Assembly: GCA_947086925.1 (NCBI GenBank)
Contig: CAMUAL010000020.1
Location: forward strand, 1 to 31,329
Source of the DNA: an uncultured Clostridia bacterium
Lineage (GTDB): Bacteria > Bacillota > Clostridia > Christensenellales > Pumilibacteraceae
Length of the DNA: 31,329 nucleotides
Direction: 5' to 3'
The notes beneath the pieces were generated by a model that saw nothing but the letters and a program-made list of their open reading frames with translations, had not been told where the DNA came from and did no database searches. Positions 7,711 through 15,104 of the stretch are shown piece after piece; positions within the stretch are counted from its first letter, which is position 1; every line of letters begins with the position of its first letter. Both the position numbers and the translations under genes were made by a program.

Positions 7711-8910
7711 TCACACCTTGCCTTTTGCGAATTTTATTTTTCCGCCGCATATAATCGCGGCGCAGTCTATATTTTTAGCGTTGCAATAATCTATCAGCTG
7801 TTTTTCGGTTTTAAAAAAACATTTTTCCACCGATAAACCTTTTTTGCGCAGTTCCGATATATAGGAATACTCGAATTCCGCATTGTCGCCGTCAGAAATA
7901 TAAGCACAATCCGCGGGTTTACACGCCAAAAGCTTACCTTCTTTTTCAAGCGCAGTCAAAAGACGTTTCACCCCTACGGAAAATCCGACGGCAGGCAGAG
8001 AAACCCCGAAAGCGTCGCACAGTTTATCGTATCTTCCTCCGTCGAGTATCGGAACGCCGAGCCGAGAATACAATCCTTTAACTACGATACCCGTATAATA
8101 CTCTCCGCGTAACAGCCCCAAATCTATCGAAACGTATTTATCGAGTTTAGCCGCTTTAAGCACCGACATAACATCTTCGAGATTATCGAGAGCGCGCAAG
8201 CTTTTTTCGTTTGATATGTCTGCGCGCGCTTTTTTCAAAATTTCGGTATCGCCGAACAGCGTAGGCAAAAGCATGAATTGCGACCTGAATTCGGAACTCA
8301 CGTTTTTACCGTTTAAAAACATTTCAATGCCCAACATGTCTTTTCTGTTTATAAGCAGACGCAGTTCGGCAGCATCTTTTTCACAAAATCCGGATTGCAA
8401 CGCAATACCGTTAAAATAATCCACCTGCCCTATTTCGAGCATAAAATCTTCAAGTCCCGCGCCGAGCAAGCTTTCGATTGCTATTATCAAAGCTTCGGCA
8501 TCGCAAGCCGAACCGCTATCACCCAAAATTTCCACACCTGCTTGCGGAAACTCACGACTGCGAACAGCCGTCGGATCGGAAATATATTCGTAACTGTTTT
8601 CTATATAATATACTTTTTTAATGTTTTCGGAATTGAGTTTACTTGCCGCCATTCGACAAATTTGAAGCGTGGGGTCGGCTCTTAGCATCAAAAGGCTACC
8701 GTCTATGTCTGTCATTTTAAAGGTTTTGTTAAGTGCGGAGCGACTCAGCACTTCGCCGTAAACGTCAAAATACTCTATCGCAGGCACACTCACCCGAGAA
8801 AGCCCGTGTAAAGCAAACACCGCACATAGCTTGTCCTGCACGCTGTTTTTGTTGTAACACTCCTGAGGCATGTAATCCTGTACGCCAAACGGCAACTGTA
8901 AGTTCTTCAA
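7711..8910 (-). CDS. hisZ: ATP phosphoribosyltransferase regulatory subunit HisZ
   Basis: HisZ is a catalytically dead relative of histidyl-tRNA synthetase that assembles with short HisG. The 399-residue protein starts with LPFGVQDYMP, typical of the family. It keeps class II synthetase-fold motifs such as LRADPTLQICRMAAS (about 74-88) and RGEYYTGIVVKGL (about 270-282). The surrounding hisG, rather than aspS or a T-box, separates it from true HisS. The start is TTG 8910, with AAGGAT eight bases upstream. It is the first gene of the operon, about 22 bases downstream of a perfect consensus promoter. Confidence 0.93.
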   Translation of the reverse strand: MKNLQLPFGVQDYMPQECYNKNSVQDKLCAVFALHGLSRVSVPAIEYFDVYGEVLSRSALNKTFKMTDIDGSLLMLRADPTLQICRMAASKLNSENIKKVYYIENSYEYISDPTAVRSREFPQAGVEILGDSGSACDAEALIIAIESLLGAGLEDFMLEIGQVDYFNGIALQSGFCEKDAAELRLLINRKDMLGIEMFLNGKNVSSEFRSQFMLLPTLFGDTEILKKARADISNEKSLRALDNLEDVMSVLKAAKLDKYVSIDLGLLRGEYYTGIVVKGLYSRLGVPILDGGRYDKLCDAFGVSLPAVGFSVGVKRLLTALEKEGKLLACKPADCAYISDGDNAEFEYSYISELRKKGLSVEKCFFKTEKQLIDYCNAKNIDCAAIICGGKIKFAKGKV

Positions 8911-8938
8911 TACCGTATCCTTTTAAACTGTTTCGTTT

Positions 8939-8967
8939 ATTATAACCGCACAAACAATTATTGTCAA
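8939..8967 (-). promoter_or_regulatory. Histidine operon promoter (perfect consensus)
   Basis: Minus strand: TTGACA (8967-8962), exactly 17 bases, then TATAAT (8944-8939). The predicted start near 8932 leaves a leader of only about 22 bases before the hisZ TTG. There is no room for a T-box or a leader-peptide attenuator. Confidence 0.85.
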
Positions 8968-8975
8968 GTCAATTT

Positions 8976-10964
8976 TCAGTTCATAGTTATCGAGCGCACG
9001 TATTCTTCCGCGCCGCTTGTCATACTTTCACGCAAACGGGCAGCCGAATTGCCGTCTTTAAGCGTATCGTCGGAAATAGCTTTTGCCGTTTTGATAAGTT
9101 CCGCGTCTATCTTAACAGGTAAATCGTCGGTATCGCCATGCTGACGCGTTCCTATAAAATCGCCCGCACCCCTTTGAGCAAAGTCGTATTCAGATAGTTC
9201 GAATCCGTTGCGGCAATTACGAAAAAATTCCAACCTTTCCGGGATTCCTCCCTTTACGGGCAAAAAGCAATAACTCGTTTTATTTCCGCGTCCTACGCGT
9301 CCGCGCAGTTGGTGAAGCTGACTTAGTCCGTAACGCTCGGAATTGAATATAATAATATTTACGGCGTCGGGAACGTCTATTCCTACCTCGATAACAGTAG
9401 TAGAAATCAAAATATTGATTTTTCCGCTTGCAAAATCGCCCATAATCGAATTTTTTTCGGTATCTTTGAGCTTTCCGTGAAGCAAGCCAAAAATCACATT
9501 TTTGTATTTTTTATTAAGCTTTTCGTATAATTCAACTGCGGAAACCAAATCTTCTTCATCGTCGGCGTCTATTCTCGGACAGACAATATACGTCTGTTCC
9601 CCGTACTCTGCGTGAGATACTACATATTCGAACATACCGTCGAACTTGTTTTCGGGAACGATAGCGGTAATTATGTCCGCTCTGTTACTCGGCAACATGC
9701 TCACAACCGACTGTTCGAGTTCTCCGTAAAGCGTGAGTGCAAGAGTGCGAGGAATAGGAGTCGCAGTCATAACAAGCGTATCCGCGCCGACAGCCTTGTT
9801 TTCGAGTCGACCGCGCTGATTCACCCCAAACCTTTGCTGTTCGTCGGTTATAATAAGCGACAAGTTATTAAAAATCACGTCGTCGCCGATAAGCGCGTGA
9901 GTACCTATTATAATATCGGCGCCATTCGTTTTAATATTGAATAACGCCGCGTCACGTTCGCTTTTTGTCATACTGCCTGACAGCAAAACAGCTTTCGCCC
10001 CGAGATTTTCAAGGTACTTTATCGCAGATTTATAATGCTGAACGGCAAGAATTTCGGTCGGCGCCATAAGAACGCTTTGGTATCCGTTTAAATAAGCAAA
10101 ATACATTGCAAGCAGTGCAATTATTGTTTTACCGCAACCGACATCGCCTTGCAATAATCTGTTCATGGGTTTACCGCCGCGCATAGATTCCACAATTTCG
10201 TTAAGCGCGGTTTTCTGTCCGTATGTAAGCGCAAACGGCAATTTTTTTATCGCGTCATTTAAAAGCCCGTCACCGCTTTTGTAAACAAACGGTTTGTTTT
10301 TCACGCCTGCCGATTTTACAAGCGAATACATGCTTATCGTATAGCTCAGTTTTTCAAGCGAAAGAATTTTAAGCGCGTAATATGCCGATTCTATGGTACG
10401 CGGACGGTGAACCTCGCGAAAAACATCGGTAAGCGAACCGAGAGCATATTTTTTGCGTACGCCTTCGGGAATATATCCGTCAATATGCGTATTATCGAGA
10501 ATCATATCAATCGCATCCGAAAACACGTTATGCGGAATCCCTCGGATACTGCGATACACTGGAATCACGCCAGAACCGCACGGGTGCAAAATTTTAGGCG
10601 CGGAAATAGAAATCTTTTTACCGAATTTTTTGATTTTTCCGCTTAAATACAGCGTTTTTCCGTAGGTGAGCGCAGATTTTATATACTTCTGATTAAACCA
10701 TGCCGCTTCGATTTCTCCGTACTCGGTTTTAAGCATAACGCTTGTAATACGCAGTCCCTTGCGCAAAAAGCGCACCGAAGGCTCGCTTATAACAGTACCG
10801 CAAAGCGCAACTTCCGTGCCGTTTTTCAATTCTTCCGTGTAGGCATTTAAATCAACGTATTTATACGGAAAGCGCAATAACAAATCAAGCGGACGATAAA
10901 TGCCCGCCGCTCGTAGTTTGTCTATGCGACTCTTTCCCATGCCTTTTATATCTTGAAATTCCAA
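8976..10964 (-). CDS. recG: ATP-dependent DNA helicase RecG
   Basis: RecG is a superfamily 2 translocase that reverses stalled replication forks and migrates Holliday junctions. The N-terminal wedge/OB region (about 45-150) is followed by helicase motifs: Walker A GDVGCGKT, DEQQRFG (most RecG have DEQH), TATPIPRTLAL, and QLRGRVGRG near the C-terminus. An ATG at 11006 is in frame but has no ribosome site, and its added residues do not resemble RecG. A TTG at 10964 has GGAG five bases upstream and begins with EFQDIKGMG, matching normal RecG N-termini, so I chose it (662 residues). It is the last gene of asp23-fakA-recG. No terminator lies before the his promoter. Confidence 0.93.
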   Translation of the reverse strand: MEFQDIKGMGKSRIDKLRAAGIYRPLDLLLRFPYKYVDLNAYTEELKNGTEVALCGTVISEPSVRFLRKGLRITSVMLKTEYGEIEAAWFNQKYIKSALTYGKTLYLSGKIKKFGKKISISAPKILHPCGSGVIPVYRSIRGIPHNVFSDAIDMILDNTHIDGYIPEGVRKKYALGSLTDVFREVHRPRTIESAYYALKILSLEKLSYTISMYSLVKSAGVKNKPFVYKSGDGLLNDAIKKLPFALTYGQKTALNEIVESMRGGKPMNRLLQGDVGCGKTIIALLAMYFAYLNGYQSVLMAPTEILAVQHYKSAIKYLENLGAKAVLLSGSMTKSERDAALFNIKTNGADIIIGTHALIGDDVIFNNLSLIITDEQQRFGVNQRGRLENKAVGADTLVMTATPIPRTLALTLYGELEQSVVSMLPSNRADIITAIVPENKFDGMFEYVVSHAEYGEQTYIVCPRIDADDEEDLVSAVELYEKLNKKYKNVIFGLLHGKLKDTEKNSIMGDFASGKINILISTTVIEVGIDVPDAVNIIIFNSERYGLSQLHQLRGRVGRGNKTSYCFLPVKGGIPERLEFFRNCRNGFELSEYDFAQRGAGDFIGTRQHGDTDDLPVKIDAELIKTAKAISDDTLKDGNSAARLRESMTSGAEEYVRSITMN

Positions 10965-11059
10965 AACAGCTCCGAATAAAAAGGGACAGCTTACCGCCGC
11001 CCCCATAAAACGATTTTAACTACAAATCAAGATTTTATCTGCGAATCTCGAAAATTCGG

Positions 11060-12703
11060 CTATTCCAACGAAACTATATAATAGTAAAGCGGCTGCCCGC
11101 CGTAATGTATATCAACGTCGCAACGATTATATTTTTCGGAAAGTTCTTTTGCTATGGCGTTTGCTTCCTCCTCTTTAACCTCGTTGCCGAAGTAAAGAGT
11201 TATATTGCTTAAAGAATTGTCCATCATTTTGTCAACGAGCTCGGCAGTGACGTTTTCCACCTTTTCGCCTTTGGCAACAATCGACTTCGAATCTATACCT
11301 ATAATATCGCCCTCTTTGAGCTCGAAATTATCGACATGCGAACTGCGCACTGCATAAGTAACCATGCCCGTTTTAACGGTGTCGATTGCCTCGGTCATGT
11401 TGGCAAGGTTGTTATCGAGAGTATCCTCGGGATTAAACGCAAGCACAGCCGAAAGTCCCTGCGGAACATCGACCGTAGGAATAATATGCAAATTATGCTT
11501 TGTAAGCACCTTTGCCTGTTCGGCGGCAAGAATTATATTCTTGTTGTTGGGAAAAACGAATACGTCTTTTGCGGGCACGGCGTCACAGGCTTTCGCAATA
11601 TCGTCGGCACTCGGATTCATTGTCTGACCGCCCTCTATTACGTTGTCGACAAGCAAATCCTTGAATATGTTCGTAAGTCCTTCACCCGCGCAAACCGCAA
11701 CAAGACCGTAAGGTTTTATATCCTGCTTCTTCTGAGCGATAAGCGCGCGATTCTGTTCAAGCATATTCTCTATTTTTACTCTGTCGATTTCGCCGAGTTC
11801 GAGCGCGTATGTAAGCACAACTCCCGGTTCGTTGGAGTGGACGTGCACTTTTACCATGTTGAGGTCGCCGATTACGAGTACGCAATCGCCGATTGTCATA
11901 AGATTTTCTCTGAAACGGTCTATGTCCGCCTCGGTGGTCTTTTTATTTAAATGTACGATGAAAAATTCGGTACAGTATCCGAATTCGATTTCGGCAAGGT
12001 CGTTATAATCGAAATGAGCCTGCTCGTCGTACATACTGCCGCTTCCGACAGAATTGATATTGTCGTCAAACGCAATATTTGTATCTTCCTGCCCGATAAG
12101 CACATGATAAAATCCTTGGAAGATTATAAGAAGTCCGCGACCGCCCGCATCTACCACTCCCGCTTTTTTAAGCACGGGCAGAAGTTCGGGGGTCTGCTTT
12201 AACATTTCTTCGCCTGCGGATATTATGCTCTCGAAAAACTCCGGGAGCTCGACACTCTTTTTCGATATAGACTTTGCATGCTCGCTCATTGCGCGAACAA
12301 CCGTCAAAATAGTTCCCTCTTTGGGCTTTGTTACGGCTTTATACGCTATTTCCGTTCCCGAAACCAACGCCTTGGCTACGGTTTTTGCCGTTATTTCCTG
12401 ATTTTGGGCAAATACGGTTGTCATACCTTTTAAAATCTGACTGAGTATTACGCCGCTGTTGCCGCGCGCGCCGCGCAATGCGCCTTTGCTTATGGCGTCG
12501 CTTATGGCGTCGATTCCGTTAGACGGACAATTAGACACCTCTTTTGCCGCCGACAACATTGTGAGCGACATATTCGTGCCGGTGTCGCCGTCGGGCACGG
12601 GAAAGACATTCAACGAATCTACGTGTTCTTTATGTGAATCGAGCAACTTTGCGCCGTTAAGAATCATTTTACGCAAGGTTGCGCCGTTAATCGACTTCTG
12701 CAT
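11060..12703 (-). CDS. fakA: DAK2/DhaL-domain kinase, FakA-like (YloV)
   Basis: This 547-residue protein has an N-terminal DhaL/DAK2 nucleotide-binding domain with NVFPVPDGDTGTNMSLTM near residues 32-49, whose aspartates bind magnesium-ATP. A middle linker and a DegV-like C-terminal domain follow. Characterised relatives are FakA, the ATP-dependent fatty acid kinase that works with FakB carriers to feed acyl-phosphate into phospholipid synthesis. No fakB is in the window. The start is ATG 12703 because GGAGG lies five bases before it; upstream in-frame starts overlap that site. The asp23-fakA-recG order is standard in Bacillota. Confidence 0.9.
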   Translation of the reverse strand: MQKSINGATLRKMILNGAKLLDSHKEHVDSLNVFPVPDGDTGTNMSLTMLSAAKEVSNCPSNGIDAISDAISKGALRGARGNSGVILSQILKGMTTVFAQNQEITAKTVAKALVSGTEIAYKAVTKPKEGTILTVVRAMSEHAKSISKKSVELPEFFESIISAGEEMLKQTPELLPVLKKAGVVDAGGRGLLIIFQGFYHVLIGQEDTNIAFDDNINSVGSGSMYDEQAHFDYNDLAEIEFGYCTEFFIVHLNKKTTEADIDRFRENLMTIGDCVLVIGDLNMVKVHVHSNEPGVVLTYALELGEIDRVKIENMLEQNRALIAQKKQDIKPYGLVAVCAGEGLTNIFKDLLVDNVIEGGQTMNPSADDIAKACDAVPAKDVFVFPNNKNIILAAEQAKVLTKHNLHIIPTVDVPQGLSAVLAFNPEDTLDNNLANMTEAIDTVKTGMVTYAVRSSHVDNFELKEGDIIGIDSKSIVAKGEKVENVTAELVDKMMDNSLSNITLYFGNEVKEEEANAIAKELSEKYNRCDVDIHYGGQPLYYYIVSLE

Positions 12704-12790
12704 TTTTTCCTCCATGTTATATCCCGCTTCGGGAATAACCAAATTTCATTTGTCGGATTTTTATAACGGGTCAATGCACGCCGTACAGGC

Positions 12791-13141
12791 TTATACCCTT
12801 ATGCCCACGACGTTTACATTTATGGTATCTACCACCATTCCCGTAAATTTTTCTATATCGTACTTAACCGATTTTTTCAATGATTGCGCTACCGCTTCTA
12901 TGGATACGCCGTACTTTATAATTACATACAAATCTATAAATATACGGTCGCCGTCCGTAAAGACGCGAACTCCGCGAGAAAGACGCTTGCGTTTGAACAA
13001 ATCCGCCAAGCTGTCGGAAAACCGCTTGGAAACCAAATCGACTATTCCGTAACAGTCGAGCGCGGTGTTGCCCGCGACCTGTGCAATAGCCTCCTCGGTT
13101 ATGGTTATCCTACCGTATGCATTGGCAGTATTTACGCTCAA
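12791..13141 (-). CDS. Asp23/Gls24 family protein (YloU-like)
   Basis: The 116-residue protein matches the Asp23/Gls24 family: GRITITEEAIAQVAG at about 10-24, then FIDLYVIIKYGVSIEAVA, and a C-terminal strand ending VNVVGIRV. Family members are linked to the cell envelope or alkaline stress response. The position before fakA is conserved in Bacillota (yloU-yloV). The start is TTG 13141, with GGAGG seven bases upstream. It has its own promoter (13181-13209), divergent from rpmB. Confidence 0.9.
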   Translation of the reverse strand: MSVNTANAYGRITITEEAIAQVAGNTALDCYGIVDLVSKRFSDSLADLFKRKRLSRGVRVFTDGDRIFIDLYVIIKYGVSIEAVAQSLKKSVKYDIEKFTGMVVDTINVNVVGIRV

Positions 13142-13180
13142 TCCAAAGCCTCCGCTTAAATATATGTATCCACACAGAAT

Positions 13181-13209
13181 ATTTTAACCTATTAAAACTT
13201 TTTTTGCAA
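13181..13209 (-). promoter_or_regulatory. Promoter of asp23-fakA-recG
   Basis: Minus strand: TTGCAA (13209-13204), a 17-base spacer, then TAAAAT (13186-13181). It is back to back with the rpmB promoter; the two -35 elements are about 61 bases apart. Confidence 0.65.
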
Positions 13210-13270
13210 GAGATTTCTCGATAATTTTTAAAAATATGCCGTATTTTATTAAAAATCGAGGGTAATTCGT

Positions 13271-13299
13271 TTGCTTTATTCTAAAAATTGTGATATTAT
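13271..13299 (+). promoter_or_regulatory. Promoter of rpmB
   Basis: TTGCTT (13271-13276), a 17-base spacer, then TATTAT (13294-13299) preceded by TGA (extended -10). Predicted start is near 13306, ahead of the GGGAGGTG ribosome site at 13328-13335. Confidence 0.75.
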
Positions 13300-13344
13300 T
13301 TTAAAGCAAGCAAAAAATATCGCGCCCGGGAGGTGTTAAATACA

Positions 13345-13527
13345 ATGAGCAAAGTTTGTGTTATCTGTGGAAAAGGCAAAGTAAGCGGCAACAATGTAAG
13401 CCACTCGAATCGTCATACAAAACGCACTTTCAGTGCCAACGTGCATAAGGTAAAAATCGAAATAGACGGCAAGGAATCAAACGAATACGTTTGCACCCGT
13501 TGCCTCAGAACCAACAAAAATTCCTGA
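13345..13527 (+). CDS. rpmB: 50S ribosomal protein L28 (bL28)
   Basis: The 60-residue protein begins SKVCVICGKGKVSGNNVSHS, the L28 signature. It carries two CxxC pairs (C5/C8 and C50/C53), so it is the zinc-ribbon (C+) form, stabilising the large ribosomal subunit. Start ATG 13345 is chosen over the in-frame GTG at 13333, because the GTG lies inside the GGGAGGTG ribosome site. It is a one-gene transcript with its own promoter and terminator, divergent from asp23 and convergent with spoVM, as in the conserved Bacillota order. Confidence 0.97.
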   Translation: MSKVCVICGKGKVSGNNVSHSNRHTKRTFSANVHKVKIEIDGKESNEYVCTRCLRTNKNS

Positions 13528-13548
13528 TTAAAAATCATGCAACAATGC

Positions 13549-13590
13549 AAATACACTTCACCTAATTAAGGTGAAGTGTATTTTTTATTT
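13549..13590 (+). terminator. Terminator of rpmB
   Basis: A perfect 13- to 15-bp stem (about 13549-13563 with 13569-13583) with a 5-base loop runs into a T tract (13581-13590). Confidence 0.9.
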
Positions 13591-13592
13591 CA

Positions 13593-13632
13593 CGCAGTAA
13601 TGAACCGATTATGCTACGGTTGTATTACTGCG
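13593..13632. repeat. Long inverted repeat between convergent terminators
   Basis: The outer arms CGCAGTAAT (13593-13601) and ATTACTGCG (13624-13632) pair perfectly over 9 bp. The inner arms AACCG (13603-13607) and CGGTT (13617-13621) add 5 bp around a 9-base loop. No T tract follows on either strand, so it is not a normal terminator. Function unknown. Confidence 0.7.
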
Positions 13633-13656
13633 GCAGTTACAACCTACTGTCTGCAA

Positions 13657-13692
13657 AAGTAAAAAGAGTCGCTCGGACTCGGCGGCTCTTTT
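13657..13692 (-). terminator. Terminator of the yicC-to-spoVM operon
   Basis: On the minus strand a 10-bp stem (13692-13683 with 13671-13662, one G-U pair) and an 11-base loop are followed by a U-rich tail. It lies 17 bases after the spoVM stop. Confidence 0.8.
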
Positions 13693-13708
13693 ATGTAACC
13701 GGAGATGC

Positions 13709-13795
13709 TTAATCCTTCTGTTTCTGATTCCTGCAAAATATGAGCCTTAAAAATCCCGACAAAAACTTCGGAGCTTTCACGCATACGATTCGCAT
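13709..13795 (-). CDS. spoVM: Stage V sporulation protein M (SpoVM)
   Basis: A 28-codon gene encodes a peptide whose core KAPKFLSGFLRLIF (residues 7-20) aligns without gaps to KLPKFLGGIVRAML of Bacillus SpoVM (26 residues). The proline at position 9, the amphipathic helix and the basic C-terminal tail are kept. SpoVM marks the curved outer forespore membrane and anchors SpoIVA at the base of the spore coat. Translation is well supported: AAGGGAGG ends five bases before ATG 13795, inside the thiN end, and the thiN stop lies only two bases upstream. The position between thiN and rpmB is exactly that of spoVM in Bacillus. The gene is followed at once by the operon terminator. It is too short for most gene callers. 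Confidence 0.88.
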   Translation of the reverse strand: MRIVCVKAPKFLSGFLRLIFCRNQKQKD

Positions 13796-13797
13796 AT

Positions 13798-14448
13798 CTA
13801 CCTCCCTTCTTGCAAGTAGACCAATGCCGCGCCATCGGATACTGCGATTGCTACGGTTTCGCTTACGCTTTTGTTCGAAACGCCCATTATATAATGCGGT
13901 GATTCGATTCCGTCGAGTTTCGCAATCGTATAGTCTGCGAGCGCATATTTCAGTCCCTTTGTATACAATATATGCACTTTGTCGGTAAAGGGTACCACCG
14001 AAACGGTTGCTCCGATTTTAACGCGTGCCGCAAATTCTCCGCACACAAAATACGTGTTCATTTCTCCGCAGAACCTTGCCGAAACTCCGAGTCTGTGCGC
14101 CAAAGCAAGCAACTGCGTATTACTCTCCGCCATATCTGGTCTGCCGCCGTATGCTCCGAAAATATCTATATCGGTAAACCCTCGTTCCGCCATGATTTTA
14201 ACCGCCAAATGACCGTCGGTAAAATCCTTATCGGGAGAAAACGAAATGATTTCGCAAGACGGATTTACCTTGTTTTTATCAAAAGAGTCGAAATCCCCCA
14301 CAACTACGTCGGGCAAAAATGACGCCGACATATATGCGTATGCCCCGTCGGTGCAGTACACTTCCGCTTCGCCGACTTCCGATTTAAGTGCAGTAAGCTC
14401 GGATTTACTAGGCGGCGTTCCGTTTAAAAATAACAATCCTTTTTTCAT
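13798..14448 (-). CDS. thiN: Thiamine pyrophosphokinase
   Basis: ThiN transfers pyrophosphate from ATP to thiamine to give thiamine diphosphate. The 216-residue protein shows VVGDFDSF (about 49-56), the magnesium-binding signature, then DKDFTDGHLA (about 73-82), where the usual last acidic residue of KDxTDxE is replaced by His. FGAYGGRPDM (about 97-106) is the conserved glycine-rich stretch. The C-terminal thiamine-binding half follows. The start overlaps the rpe stop as ATGA, and the stop is two bases before spoVM. Confidence 0.92.
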   Translation of the reverse strand: MKKGLLFLNGTPPSKSELTALKSEVGEAEVYCTDGAYAYMSASFLPDVVVGDFDSFDKNKVNPSCEIISFSPDKDFTDGHLAVKIMAERGFTDIDIFGAYGGRPDMAESNTQLLALAHRLGVSARFCGEMNTYFVCGEFAARVKIGATVSVVPFTDKVHILYTKGLKYALADYTIAKLDGIESPHYIMGVSNKSVSETVAIAVSDGAALVYLQEGR

Positions 14449-15104
14449 AAATTGTGAAACGATTTTATAACGCTTGCGGGGTCGGTTGCCGAAAAAAGCG
14501 TATTGCCCGCAACAAGCACGTCTGCGCCCGCCTTAACTATTTCGCTCGCATTCCGTTCGGTCACTCCGCCGTCGATTTCCAAAAGTACGGAAGATTTCGT
14601 TTCTTCGCGCATCGATTTAAGCTCTCGCATGCGCTCTAACGACTTTTCTATAAATTTCTGCCCTCCGAATCCCGGATAAACGCTCATAAGCAATACTACG
14701 TCACACATATCAAAGCAATCTTTAAGCACGCCCGTGGGAGTATCGGGACTTATTACCGCACCGCACTTAACACCCGCCGCTTTGATTTTTTCAAGCGTGG
14801 GAATAAGCAAATTTGTTGCCTCATAATGAATCGTGAGCCAATCCGCACCCGAGTCTATAAACCGCTCTACATACCGTTCGGGACGGTCAATCATTAGGTG
14901 AACGTCCAAAGGCAATTTTGTTTTCTTCTTTATGTCGGCAATCATTTTAAATCCGAAAGTAATATTCGGCACGAATATTCCGTCCATAACGTCGCAATGG
15001 ATTACATCTGCACCGCTTTCTTCCATGCGGGCGATTTCTTCGTTCATTCTGCCGAAATCGGCACTCAAAATTGACGGCGCAACTTTTACGTTATTGTTTT
15101 TCAT
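14445..15104 (-). CDS. rpe: Ribulose-phosphate 3-epimerase
   Basis: Rpe interconverts ribulose 5-phosphate and xylulose 5-phosphate in the pentose phosphate pathway. The 219-residue TIM barrel carries the diagnostic motifs: APSILSADFGRM near the N-terminus, VIHCDVMDGIFVPNITFG (metal-binding His and catalytic Asp) at about 34-51, LDVHLMI near 67-73, MSVYPGFGGQKF near 140-151, and EIDGGV near 176-181. The start has GGAG nine bases upstream and overlaps the rsgA end by 14 bases. Confidence 0.97.
   Translation of the reverse strand: MKNNNVKVAPSILSADFGRMNEEIARMEESGADVIHCDVMDGIFVPNITFGFKMIADIKKKTKLPLDVHLMIDRPERYVERFIDSGADWLTIHYEATNLLIPTLEKIKAAGVKCGAVISPDTPTGVLKDCFDMCDVVLLMSVYPGFGGQKFIEKSLERMRELKSMREETKSSVLLEIDGGVTERNASEIVKAGADVLVAGNTLFSATDPASVIKSFHNL

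Noticed and set aside
8911..8975. Possible T-box or attenuator before hisZ
   Set aside because: Only 65 bases separate recG and hisZ, and they are filled by a consensus promoter. There is no T-box sequence and no competing hairpins.
11336..11950. 204-residue plus-strand frame
   Set aside because: It is a shadow of fakA on the opposite strand, with no ribosome site and no recognisable domain.
13644..13835. 63-residue minus-strand frame across the thiN end
   Set aside because: It overlaps thiN and runs through the operon terminator. The real gene here is spoVM in another frame with a proper ribosome site.
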